Shown: positions 18,461 through 26,304 of the stretch, piece after piece
Numbering within the stretch: position 1 is the stretch's first letter
How the letters are laid out: every line of letters begins with the position of its first letter
DNA from: Erysipelotrichales bacterium
GTDB lineage: Bacteria; Bacillota_I; Bacilli_A; Erysipelotrichales; Erysipelotrichaceae
DNA length: 64,000 nt
Assembly: GCA_910576855.1 (NCBI GenBank)
Contig: CAJTJP010000007.1
Location: 37,992 to 101,991 of the forward strand
Direction: 5' to 3'
The notes under the pieces: generated by a model
The model's input: the letters and a program-made list of their open reading frames with translations, nothing else
Told to the model about the DNA's origin: nothing
Databases searched by the model: none
Position numbers and translations under genes: made by a program

Positions 18461-19472
18461 ATAAAATATGAATTCCGTATTCCTCACACGCTGCAATCAT
18501 TTCATCACTCCATGCACTGACCTGCACTTCACCGATATGCGCTTTATTCAATAACACAAGACAAATACGTGATTGACCGATGCCGCCGCCCATTGTCAAA
18601 GGCAACTCATCTTTCAGCAGCATTTGATGAAACGGCAGCTGTTCGCGCTTCAGACAATTCGCTTTTTCCAACTGTGTATGCAGCGTTTTCGCATCTACAC
18701 GAATCCCCATACTGGATAGTTCAACTACACAATCCAGAATTGGATAATAAATCAAAATATCACCGTTTAAATGCCAATCATCATAATCAGGCGCACGTCC
18801 GTCATGCACTTCCCCGTTATTTAACCGATCTCCGATTTCCATTAAAAAGACACTTTTATGTTGCTTGCAGATTTCATATTCACGCTGCTTTGCATTCAAA
18901 TGCGGATATCGATCAGCAAGCTCTTGAGTAGTGATAAAAGTAATATCTTCATAGATAAACGGCTCCAAGTTTTCAAATACCTTGATCACTTCCGATTGTG
19001 TTTCAACCAAAGCCTTCATAATCATTCTTACCGTATGCTTTAACATATCGATATTACGATCCTTTTTCGCAATGATCTTTTCCCAATCCCATTGATCCAC
19101 ATATGCGGAATGCAGGTTATCCAAGTCTTCATCTCGTCGTACCGCATTCATATCCGTATAAATCCCTTTATTCACATCGATATGATAGCGTTTCAGCGCC
19201 ATACGCTTCCATTTGGCTAATGAATGGACAATTTCCATATCCATACCTAATTCCTTGATATCAAAGTGTATGGAACGCTCTACACCATTTAAATCATCAT
19301 TGAGACCACTGCCGCTGTTTACATAAAGCGGTGCTGATACTCGCATCAGATTCAAATGATTTGCCAATCGCTTTTCAAACAGATCCTTTACATATTTAAT
19401 TGCGATCTCTGTTGTCACTAAGTCAAGCTTATTCTCATAATGCTGAGGCAGCAATAAATCCTTTATAGCCAT
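18459..19472 (-). CDS. asnA: Aspartate-ammonia ligase AsnA
   Basis: 337-residue class-II synthetase-like enzyme making asparagine from aspartate, ammonia and ATP. The family signatures are present: RVSAPLYVNSGSGLNDDLNG, FDIKELGMDMEIVHSLAKWKR, DQWDWEKII and the C-terminal GGGIGQSRICLVLLNKAHIGEVQVS. E. coli AsnA is about 330 residues, so ATG 19472, 6 bases after AGGAGG, gives the expected size. An ATG one codon upstream has only 3 bases of spacing. It is single-gene transcribed. I see no T-box leader upstream, although the enzyme is T-box controlled in some Firmicutes. Confidence 0.95.
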   Translation of the reverse strand: MAIKDLLLPQHYENKLDLVTTEIAIKYVKDLFEKRLANHLNLMRVSAPLYVNSGSGLNDDLNGVERSIHFDIKELGMDMEIVHSLAKWKRMALKRYHIDVNKGIYTDMNAVRRDEDLDNLHSAYVDQWDWEKIIAKKDRNIDMLKHTVRMIMKALVETQSEVIKVFENLEPFIYEDITFITTQELADRYPHLNAKQREYEICKQHKSVFLMEIGDRLNNGEVHDGRAPDYDDWHLNGDILIYYPILDCVVELSSMGIRVDAKTLHTQLEKANCLKREQLPFHQMLLKDELPLTMGGGIGQSRICLVLLNKAHIGEVQVSAWSDEMIAACEEYGIHIL

Positions 19473-19497
19473 CATGATACCTCCAATCATTGGGTAT

Positions 19498-19526
19498 ATT
19501 ATAGCGTATTTCAACTGAAAAATATA
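19498..19526 (-). promoter_or_regulatory. Probable asnA promoter
   Basis: Minus strand TATAAT at 19498-19503, about 25 bases before the start. The best -35 candidate (TATATT, 17 bases away) is weak. Confidence 0.4.
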
Positions 19527-19664
19527 CTGACTTTTATCATTTATTTTCATTTTATATCATTTTCTTTCATAGAATACCGGATTTTAATACTGTTACAAAG
19601 ATACTATTGCAGCTTTTCCGGCTTGATAAAAGCAAGTATATAGTTTATCCCGAAACAAAAGAAC

Positions 19665-19690
19665 ATAAAAAATGCGGTTTCCCGCATTTT
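19665..19690 (-). terminator. rnf operon terminator
   Basis: AATGCGG-GAAA-CCGCATT: a perfect 7-bp stem with a GAAA tetraloop, followed by T on the minus strand, right behind the rnfB stop. Confidence 0.88.
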
Positions 19691-19692
19691 CA

Positions 19693-20010
19693 TTAAGCCT
19701 TTACTTTGACACACGTTCCGTCAGGTCCCGGTGTCGTATTCAAATATTCAGCGATCTTTTCCTTTTGATCCGCTTTACAAGGACGACAGGTTCCGACCAC
19801 GCTGACCTCACCGTTCACAAGTGCTTCCGCCAAACCGGAGCAGCCGGCATAGCCGCAGCTTCCGCAGTTATAATTCGGCAGCATCGCCGTAACGGTTTCA
19901 ATTCGTTCATCAACCTCTACTTGTAAATAACGATCCGCAACGCCGAGACCCAAGCCTAACAATGCGCCGAGTACCAGCATCATAACGATCGCAATCAGGA
20001 TTGCTTCCAT
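19693..20010 (-). CDS. rnfB: RnfB, short form (membrane anchor plus one 4Fe-4S domain)
   Basis: 105 residues matching only the N-terminal part of RnfB. One membrane segment (about 3-25) is followed by the RnfB/RsxB Fe-S domain with Cys49, Cys52, Cys57 and Cys75 in CGSCGYAGCSG...GTC; Cys78 and Cys100 are extra. Clostridial RnfB proteins run to roughly 270 or more residues and carry additional ferredoxin-type clusters. None are here, and the terminator follows at once, so this is not a frame break within the window. RnfB normally takes electrons from ferredoxin. ATG 20010 is preferred over a GTG two codons upstream because AGGA is better spaced. Last gene of rnfCDGEA-x-B. Confidence 0.85.
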   Translation of the reverse strand: MEAILIAIVMMLVLGALLGLGLGVADRYLQVEVDERIETVTAMLPNYNCGSCGYAGCSGLAEALVNGEVSVVGTCRPCKADQKEKIAEYLNTTPGPDGTCVKVKA

Positions 20011-20012
20011 AA

Positions 20013-20189
20013 TCACTCATCCTTTCCGCTCAGGTCATGTGAAGGATGATTTCCGCAGGAAGCATCATGACAACCCTCACAGCCTGCTTTGATATTTTCA
20101 CAGCCTTCCGGCAGTGGTGTTTTATGATTCAGATAATATAACAATGCATAAATACCTGCCAATACGGCAAAGAACAATACGGCTGCCAT
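20013..20189 (-). CDS. Small Cys-rich single-span membrane protein inside the rnf operon
   Basis: 58 residues: MAAVLFFAVLAGIYALLYYL as a membrane span, then a short soluble tail with Cys30, Cys37, Cys40 and Cys45 (CENIKAGCEGCHDASC) and a His-rich end. The ATG overlaps the rnfA stop (TAATG) and the stop lies 2 bases before the rnfB ATG, so it is translationally coupled on both sides. The layout (one N-terminal span, K/GC-CxxC-C cluster) resembles the short Cys-rich membrane proteins associated with FeoB (PF12669 type). No such protein accompanies feoAB in this window. It may carry an Fe-S cluster or deliver iron or electrons to the short RnfB; this is inference. Confidence 0.85.
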   Translation of the reverse strand: MAAVLFFAVLAGIYALLYYLNHKTPLPEGCENIKAGCEGCHDASCGNHPSHDLSGKDE

Positions 20190-20770
20190 TATACAAGACC
20201 TGCCAAACCGCTGAATGCCAATGCCATGATACCGGCTACGATCAATGCGATCGGATTACCGGCAAATGCCTTAGGAACATTACATATATCCAAGCGTTCA
20301 CGAATGGTAGAGAAAATATATAATACCAAAGTGAAGCCGACCGGAATTGCAATCGCGTATGTCAGCATTTCCGCAAAGTTATAGCCTTCGCTGATATTGT
20401 TTAACGTAACATTCAATACGACACAGTTTGTCGTAATCAACGGCAGATAAACACCAAGTGCCTTGTACAGAGCCGGACTCATCTTTTTGATGATCATTTC
20501 TACCAGTTGTACCAAGGATGCAATGACCAAGATAAAGGTGATCAAATCCATGTATTGTAAGGACAGCGGCTCTAATACTGCATAATAAAGTGCATATGTT
20601 ACAAGAGAGGCTGCCACAATGACAAAGGTAACAGCGGCCCCCATACCGATTGCCGAACTGCTTTTCTTAGATACACCCATAAACGGGCAGATACCTAAGA
20701 ACTGATTTAAGATAACGTTATTAATTAAGGTGAAGGTGATAAACATCACGAATAAATTTCCTAAATCCAT
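20189..20770 (-). CDS. rnfA: Rnf electron transport complex subunit RnfA
   Basis: 193-residue membrane subunit with six predicted spans. The family Cys residues are in QFLGICPFMGVSKK and LITTNCVVLNVTL; together with RnfE they hold an intramembrane [2Fe-2S] cluster. RnfA is homologous to RnfE and NqrE. It follows rnfE by 3 bases, and its stop overlaps the next start. Confidence 0.96.
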   Translation of the reverse strand: MDLGNLFVMFITFTLINNVILNQFLGICPFMGVSKKSSSAIGMGAAVTFVIVAASLVTYALYYAVLEPLSLQYMDLITFILVIASLVQLVEMIIKKMSPALYKALGVYLPLITTNCVVLNVTLNNISEGYNFAEMLTYAIAIPVGFTLVLYIFSTIRERLDICNVPKAFAGNPIALIVAGIMALAFSGLAGLV

Positions 20771-20773
20771 AGC

Positions 20774-21454
20774 TTACTTCGCCTCCTTTAAAGCTGCCTT
20801 AGCGGCTGCTTCCTTTTTTTCCTCTTTAGCAGTTTGATGATTTTTATAGGCTGCCAAAGCGCCTGCCAATAATGCGAAAGTAATAAACGCACCGACCGGC
20901 TGAGAGAACATACTGATGACATAATCCTCGGGAATCAGTCTGAAAGCGAAAATAGACTGTTCCACATTAAACGGATTTTCAAATGTCAACATACCGGTTG
21001 CGAGAATCTGACGAAGTGCAGACATTACGATAATTGATACCGTATAGCCAAGACCCATTCCCAAACCGTCCAACGCAGAATCAAATACACCGTTTTTAGA
21101 CGCAAATGCCTCTGCACGACCTAAGATGATACAGTTTACTACAATTAACGGAATAAATACACCTAAGGCAGAATCTAATGCCGGTGCGTATGCCTTAATC
21201 AACATTTGGATGATCTTTACCAATGTCGCAATCACTACGATATAGACAGGAATACGAATTTCACTCGGTGTTACCTTTCTCAAGCATGAAATGATAATAT
21301 TGCTCATCACCAATACAAGAATAACCGCAACACCCATACCGATCGCATTATTTAAAGTCGTAGTAATCGCTAAGGTAGAACATAATCCCAAGTATAATCC
21401 GAATACCGGATTTTCTCTGATGAACCCGGCGGTAAAATTTTCTTTACGATTCAT
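20774..21454 (-). CDS. rnfE: Rnf electron transport complex subunit RnfE
   Basis: 226 residues, six predicted membrane spans, homologous to NqrD. Conserved ENPVFGLYLGLCSTLAITTT and FIPLIVVNCIILGRAEAFA contain the cluster-binding cysteines. The C-terminus is a Lys/Glu/Ala-rich cytoplasmic tail (KEEKKEAAAKAALKEAK) longer than in many homologues. Fourth gene of the operon, 11 bases after rnfG. Confidence 0.95.
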   Translation of the reverse strand: MNRKENFTAGFIRENPVFGLYLGLCSTLAITTTLNNAIGMGVAVILVLVMSNIIISCLRKVTPSEIRIPVYIVVIATLVKIIQMLIKAYAPALDSALGVFIPLIVVNCIILGRAEAFASKNGVFDSALDGLGMGLGYTVSIIVMSALRQILATGMLTFENPFNVEQSIFAFRLIPEDYVISMFSQPVGAFITFALLAGALAAYKNHQTAKEEKKEAAAKAALKEAK

Positions 21455-21465
21455 TGTTCACCCTC

Positions 21466-21978
21466 CTACTTCAAATTTTCCGACAGGTACTTACCTGCCT
21501 CTTGAATGCCTTCCACAACCGGCTTTGAGGATACCGTAGCGCCGCTGATCGTATCCAAGGTATCGGTTTCAGCATTCTTTCCGACTAATTTTTCTTTAAA
21601 GGAATCCTCGGCAACCTTAGTTCCGATTCCTTGTGTATCACCGTTGGAAATTACTACATAATCTAAGATTTTGCCGCTGTCATCAAGCGCAACCATAAAG
21701 CTTGTTCCTTCCTTATAGCCGCTGACCTTCAGTTTAAAGACAATCCCCTGATTATTCACCTTAAAAATCTTTTCAATTGTTTCACTGTCCTTGACACTGA
21801 TCTCTTCAAAATCAGAATCCGCTGCATCCGGGAAGATCAACTGAAGATTTTGTTTTTCTGCCGCCAATGCATTAGCCGCAACGATCGGTGCCGTTAAGCT
21901 GTTCGCCAATGCAAGCGCTCCGCCGGCAATTGCCGCTACAAGAGCCAGAAACAGTGTTAAATGCAATACTTTTTTCAT
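21466..21978 (-). CDS. rnfG: Rnf subunit RnfG (covalent FMN carrier)
   Basis: 170 residues: one N-terminal membrane anchor (about 5-27) and an extracytoplasmic FMN_bind domain. The flavinylation motif SGAT at 145-148 makes Thr148 the predicted FMN attachment site, modified by ApbE. Somewhat shorter than the usual 180-200 residues. It lies 11 bases after rnfD, with GGGAGGT before the start. Confidence 0.95.
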   Translation of the reverse strand: MKKVLHLTLFLALVAAIAGGALALANSLTAPIVAANALAAEKQNLQLIFPDAADSDFEEISVKDSETIEKIFKVNNQGIVFKLKVSGYKEGTSFMVALDDSGKILDYVVISNGDTQGIGTKVAEDSFKEKLVGKNAETDTLDTISGATVSSKPVVEGIQEAGKYLSENLK

Positions 21979-21989
21979 AGCTTACCTCC

Positions 21990-23501
21990 CTAGTAGCCCA
22001 ATGCCTTCTTGACTTCAAGAAGCGCACGCATACTGGATTTTACGGAGAATGTTGCTCCGGAAACTACATCATTCTTTTCCACTTCATTCAATGTAGAAAT
22101 ATCTTTTCCCTTGAATTGATCCAAATATTTTGCATTCAGAATCTTATCACCGAAATATTCAGTATCATTCATCGCTGTTACATTCACCGATACAATTGTT
22201 TTATTATCGGCTGCAATCGTAATTTCAAACTGATTCGGTTCAAATGGGTGTCCGTAATCCGGCATATTCGGACCTTCTTTTGCCGCAAAGCCCTCTGCCG
22301 TAATCTGATAAGTCGTTGAGCCGTCAGCGTTTTTCACAGATCCGTCCAATTTCGCAGATAATGAATTTACATAATCATCACCCATCGCAATCATCTCTGT
22401 TTTTGGTTTTTCCGGCTTTTTAGGTTCTGCCGGAGTAATAGCCATATTTGCCAAATACATAGAGCCTAATCCCAATAGACTAAGCACTGATAAGCTGATC
22501 CATGATTTCTTGATCAATGCGCGCTGCTTACCGGAGAACGCCTGATCAATTGCCGGTGTCAGCATATTCATAATTAAAATGGAATACATGCAGCCTTCCG
22601 GCGCATTTGCCAATACACGAATCAATACCGTGATTATACCGGCACCGAGTGCAAATACACATTTTCCCTGCTTGGTCGCCGGAGATGTGACGGGATCACT
22701 CAACATAAATACGGCACCGAATGCTACACCACCCGTGCACACATGGAAAATCGGATACCACAGCCAGTTGCTCATACCGCTGAACAAAGCCAATGCGGAC
22801 GATAATACAAAGATACTGCCTAAGTAAATGAGCGGTACACGCCAGTCAATGACCTTGCGAATCGCTAGAATCGCTCCGAGTACCAGCAACAATAATGTAC
22901 TTGTTTCACCTAAGCCGCCCGGATACCAGCCCAAGAATAAATTCCACAGACCGTCGAACTTATCAAGCAGCGTTGAAATCATCGTATCGTTTAGCGTCAG
23001 CCAATTATAGCCTGTCGCCATTGTCGAGATCGGTGTCGCACCGGTTGCGACATCCGCTACCTTAGAACCGGCAAAGCTCGCAAAAATAATCGCAAAGCCG
23101 ACCGCTGCCGGATTGAAGATATTTTGACCGAAGCCGCCGAACAGGATTCTGCCGACGAAGATCGCAAAGAAAGTTGCCATTCCCAGTGCATAAAGCTGTG
23201 TGTCGACCGGACACATCAACACCAAAATAATCGCGGTGATCCATCCGAACGAAGAAGCCAAATACTTCTTCATATTCTCTTTTTTAAATAATGCCCAAGC
23301 AATTTCGGTCACAAACGTAACTCCAAGTGCCGTAGCCATCATCAATAATGCTTGAATCGCATATTCACTTCCGAATTCCTTGAAATAATAGAATAAGGAA
23401 AATGCATATACGATAAGTAATGCAATCGTCAGCTCTAACATCATACGCTTCGTACTTTGCTTCTGGCGCAGGTTAGGGCTTACACTGAATGTAAATTTCA
23501 T
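21990..23501 (-). CDS. rnfD: RnfD with an extra C-terminal FMN-binding domain
   Basis: 503 residues. Residues 1-355 match RnfD/NqrB: multiple membrane spans and the flavinylation motif TGAT at 153-156 (Thr156). RnfD normally ends there (about 310-350 residues). Here a Pro/Lys linker (PAEPKKPEKPKTE) leads into a second, RnfG-like FMN_bind domain (about 390-503) with SGAT at 481-484 (Thr484). A separate RnfG follows in the operon, so the complex is predicted to hold three covalent FMN: RnfD Thr156, RnfD Thr484 and RnfG Thr148. The reading frame is clean across the junction. The fusion could add a flavin to the periplasm-side relay; that role is inference. Confidence 0.93.
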   Translation of the reverse strand: MKFTFSVSPNLRQKQSTKRMMLELTIALLIVYAFSLFYYFKEFGSEYAIQALLMMATALGVTFVTEIAWALFKKENMKKYLASSFGWITAIILVLMCPVDTQLYALGMATFFAIFVGRILFGGFGQNIFNPAAVGFAIIFASFAGSKVADVATGATPISTMATGYNWLTLNDTMISTLLDKFDGLWNLFLGWYPGGLGETSTLLLLVLGAILAIRKVIDWRVPLIYLGSIFVLSSALALFSGMSNWLWYPIFHVCTGGVAFGAVFMLSDPVTSPATKQGKCVFALGAGIITVLIRVLANAPEGCMYSILIMNMLTPAIDQAFSGKQRALIKKSWISLSVLSLLGLGSMYLANMAITPAEPKKPEKPKTEMIAMGDDYVNSLSAKLDGSVKNADGSTTYQITAEGFAAKEGPNMPDYGHPFEPNQFEITIAADNKTIVSVNVTAMNDTEYFGDKILNAKYLDQFKGKDISTLNEVEKNDVVSGATFSVKSSMRALLEVKKALGY

Positions 23502-23513
23502 ATTGTCCTCTCC

Positions 23514-24806
23514 TTATTTCTTCGCCATCGCAAGCTGGCGTTTTGCTTTTCTGACATTTTCGGTAACATCTAAGCGTGACGGGCAGATGTACGCACATAG
23601 GCCGCACTCGATGCAATCCATCGCATGAAGCTTTTCCATCATCGCCTGATTTTTAGCCTTAGCCGACTGTACAATTCGAACCGGCTGCAGACCGACCGGA
23701 CACACATCGCAGCACTGACCGCAGCGCATACAAGCGACACTGTCATAACTCTCAGTCGCTAATACCGTGATCGCATTCATTTGACGCTCGGCAACAAACT
23801 TATCATTGACAATCGTCTTGCCCATCATTGCGCCTGCCGCAATCAGTTTAACATCTTCACACGTATAACCGCCACAGGCCTCGATCAGCTCGCTGGCCGG
23901 TACGCCGACAGGACAGTGTACATTGACCGGTTCCTTTACCGCATTACCGCTGACAGTCATGAGTGCAGTAATAATCGGTTCCCCATGCAATAATGCATTC
24001 GCAAACGCATATGCGGTAGATACGTTATTCACAATCGCTCCTGCTTCGGAAGGCAGCTTTTGATAATCCTTTTTCATAACATAGCGAACAAGGGCGCGCT
24101 CCCAGCCGATCGGATACACATCAGGCACTGCCAACACTCTGACTCCGTTGATATTGGCAACCGCTGCCTCTACCTTCTTAATCATTTCAGTGTGCGTCTT
24201 TTTAATTGCAATGACAGCTTCCTCTGCCTGTGCCATTTTACGCATTGCCAGAATACCGACAAGGATTTCATCCAAATGGTTTTCCATCGCAATATGATCG
24301 GCAGTGATATATGGCTCACATTCAGCCGCATCGATAATCAGTTTTTTAATATCCTTAGCACTTTGATATTTTACATAGGTAGGAAAGCCTGCACCGCCTT
24401 GTCCGATAATTCCGGCTTCCTTCATAAAAGCAATCAATTCCTCACGAGTCGCAGTTTGATAATCTAACGGTTGGAAGGGCAGTTCCCGCTCCATCTTCCC
24501 GTCATTTTCAATCACTACATGATCCAACGGCTTTAAAGACATGTGCATTATTTTCTGCACACCCTTTACCGTACCCGATACACTCGAATAGATCGGAATT
24601 TCCATACGATCCTTGCATACGGCAATTTTCGTTCCTACTTTTACGTGATCTCCCTCTTGAACCAATATTTCAAACTGTGTTGAATGACTGGCAAACATGG
24701 GAATGAACACCTGCGGTCCGGCATTAACTTCCAAAATTGCTTTTTTGGACGTCAATTCCTTATAACCCGGTATATGATGACGCATTGATCCTAATAACAA
24801 TGACAT
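23514..24806 (-). CDS. rnfC: Rnf subunit RnfC (NADH-binding, two 4Fe-4S)
   Basis: 430 residues; the peripheral subunit that passes electrons to NAD+. A barrel-sandwich N-terminus (1-110) is followed by a Complex1_51K-like nucleotide/FMN domain with GIIGQGGAGFPTYVK. Then come an SLBB-type domain and two [4Fe-4S] motifs at about 360 (CMRCGQCCDVCP) and 399 (CIECGLCAYICP). ATG 24806 is 7 bases after AAGGTG and is preferred to the GTG one codon earlier. First gene of the operon, with a strong promoter upstream. Confidence 0.95.
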   Translation of the reverse strand: MSLLLGSMRHHIPGYKELTSKKAILEVNAGPQVFIPMFASHSTQFEILVQEGDHVKVGTKIAVCKDRMEIPIYSSVSGTVKGVQKIMHMSLKPLDHVVIENDGKMERELPFQPLDYQTATREELIAFMKEAGIIGQGGAGFPTYVKYQSAKDIKKLIIDAAECEPYITADHIAMENHLDEILVGILAMRKMAQAEEAVIAIKKTHTEMIKKVEAAVANINGVRVLAVPDVYPIGWERALVRYVMKKDYQKLPSEAGAIVNNVSTAYAFANALLHGEPIITALMTVSGNAVKEPVNVHCPVGVPASELIEACGGYTCEDVKLIAAGAMMGKTIVNDKFVAERQMNAITVLATESYDSVACMRCGQCCDVCPVGLQPVRIVQSAKAKNQAMMEKLHAMDCIECGLCAYICPSRLDVTENVRKAKRQLAMAKK

Positions 24807-24864
24807 CACTTTTCACCTTACCTTTCCGTTATGTGTCTGCTTCACTGATTTTGACACTAGTTTA

Positions 24865-24892
24865 ATTATAGCATTTTCTATAAATGATACAA
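24865..24892 (-). promoter_or_regulatory. rnf operon promoter
   Basis: Minus strand TTGTAT (24887-24892), 16 bases, TGCTATAAT with perfect -10 (24865-24870) and extended TG. The untranslated leader is about 50 bases. No Rex-like site is seen next to it. Confidence 0.65.
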
Positions 24893-25082
24893 AGCAAAAT
24901 TTCATATTTTTCCGATATTCATTAGATATTCTCCCCTTAAATACAGCTTTTTCCATAAAAACATACTGCTCTATCCGGGAAAAGCCGCAGCAGTAAGACA
25001 TTTGCATCTAAAGAAGCAACTTAAATAAAAAACAGCTGATCAAATGAGACTGCATGATTCCTATGCTCAAAACCTGATTCTG

Positions 25083-25091
25083 TGGTATAAT
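25083..25091 (+). promoter_or_regulatory. apbE promoter (extended -10)
   Basis: TGGTATAAT, perfect -10 with extended TG, no clear -35. The predicted start point is about 9 bases before the apbE ATG, so the leader is very short and the longer upstream reading frame cannot be translated from it. Confidence 0.5.
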
Positions 25092-25106
25092 AACGCCGGT
25101 GATAAC

Positions 25107-26204
25107 ATGAAAAAAATATTTCTGATACTGACAGCGGCGCTTTTACTGACCGCATGTAAGAGTGAAGTAAGCCTCAGTAAGCATAATGAACAAATTTTAG
25201 ATGCGGGCTTTGATACCTTTATTCAGCTTTTGGCTTATACAGAAGATGATGAAACATATGAAGCATATTTGAAGCAGGTAAACGAAACGTATCAATATTA
25301 TAATAAGATGTTTGATCGCTATCATACATATGACGGCATAAATAACATTAAAACAATCAATGATCAAGCAGGAAAAGCACCGGTCAAGGTTGACAGTGAA
25401 TTGATTGAACTGTTATCAGAAACAAAAAAATACAGTGAAATCAGTAATGGACAATATGATGTAACCTTCGGTGCCGTACTTGAAATATGGCATCAATATC
25501 GAGAAGCTGCTACTTCCGGTGGAAAAGCCGCAATTCCAAGCAAAAAAGAACTGGACGAAGCCAAGAAGCATACGGGATGGGATAAGATAGAAATCGATAC
25601 AAAGGCACAGACCGTTTATATCAACGATCCCAAAGCGTCACTTGACTTAGGCAGTGCGGCCAAGGGCTATGCCACCGAACTATGCGCAAAGCAACTGGAA
25701 AAACAAGGATTGAAGCATGCGATCATCAATGCCGGCGGAAATGTGCGCATTATCGGCAATAAACCCGATGCAGACGCATGGAGCGTCGGAATTCAGCTTC
25801 CTTCTAACGAAGTCAGTTCTTCCTTAGCGACTGTGAAAATCGATAAGAATCAATCGTTTGTCACAAGCGGCGATTATCAGCGGGCATATGAATATAAAGG
25901 CAAGATGTATCATCATATCATCGATCCTCATACGCTGATGCCCGCAACACATATGCGCTCATTAACGATCGTTACCAAAGATTCAGGCATTGCTGATATT
26001 TTATCAACGACATTATTTACGCTTTCTTATGAGAAAGGCAGTAAGTTGCTTCAGCAGTTGAAAAAGGAAGGAATCGAGGCGGAAGCAGTTTGGGTATTCG
26101 ATGATACGACACCGCTTCCCGATTCTGTTTCATATGAAAAAAGCGGCAGCTATCGCCTGGTAATCAGTGAAGGCTTAAAAAATCAAATTGAAGTAAAAAA
26201 ATAA
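25107..26204 (+). CDS. apbE: FAD:protein FMN transferase ApbE (lipoprotein)
   Basis: 365 residues. A lipoprotein signal peptide (MKKIFLILTAALLLTAC, lipid-modified Cys17) precedes an extracytoplasmic ApbE domain. Family motifs: DLGSAAKGYATE, NAGGNVRIIG and HHIIDPHTLMPA; the Mg-site residues around DSGIADILSTTLF are also recognisable. ApbE moves FMN from FAD onto the Thr of S/TGAT motifs. The likely targets are next door: RnfG Thr148, RnfD Thr156 and Thr484. The gene is divergent from rnf. ATG 25107 is chosen because the promoter lies 16 bases upstream and the lipoprotein signal begins here. Confidence 0.95.
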   Translation: MKKIFLILTAALLLTACKSEVSLSKHNEQILDAGFDTFIQLLAYTEDDETYEAYLKQVNETYQYYNKMFDRYHTYDGINNIKTINDQAGKAPVKVDSELIELLSETKKYSEISNGQYDVTFGAVLEIWHQYREAATSGGKAAIPSKKELDEAKKHTGWDKIEIDTKAQTVYINDPKASLDLGSAAKGYATELCAKQLEKQGLKHAIINAGGNVRIIGNKPDADAWSVGIQLPSNEVSSSLATVKIDKNQSFVTSGDYQRAYEYKGKMYHHIIDPHTLMPATHMRSLTIVTKDSGIADILSTTLFTLSYEKGSKLLQQLKKEGIEAEAVWVFDDTTPLPDSVSYEKSGSYRLVISEGLKNQIEVKK

Positions 26205-26220
26205 TTAAACCGAATGTACA

Positions 26221-26283
26221 AAAAAACACCAATTGAAATGCGACTCCCGATGAAGGGACCAGGCAAAAATCGGTGTTTTTCTT
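26221..26283. terminator. Long-loop terminator between apbE and pgi
   Basis: AAAAACACCaATT and AATcGGTGTTTTT form a 12-13 bp stem with one mismatch around a loop of about 33 bases that itself holds a TCCC/GGGA hairpin. T runs exist in both directions, so it can serve the convergent apbE and pgi. Confidence 0.65.
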
Positions 26284-26304
26284 ATTTTATTTTAATACTT
26301 AAAA

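Noticed and set aside
19473..19660. T-box leader for asnA
   Set aside because: The gap is short; no T-box bulge sequence or terminator/antiterminator pair is seen before asnA.
20006..20191. A frameshifted rnfB explaining its short length
   Set aside because: The sequence upstream is a complete separate Cys-rich gene and the sequence downstream is a terminator; no missing ferredoxin-like domain is encoded in another frame nearby.
24813..25007. A 64-codon minus-strand frame upstream of rnfC
   Set aside because: It covers the rnf promoter, has no ribosome site and resembles no protein; random frame.
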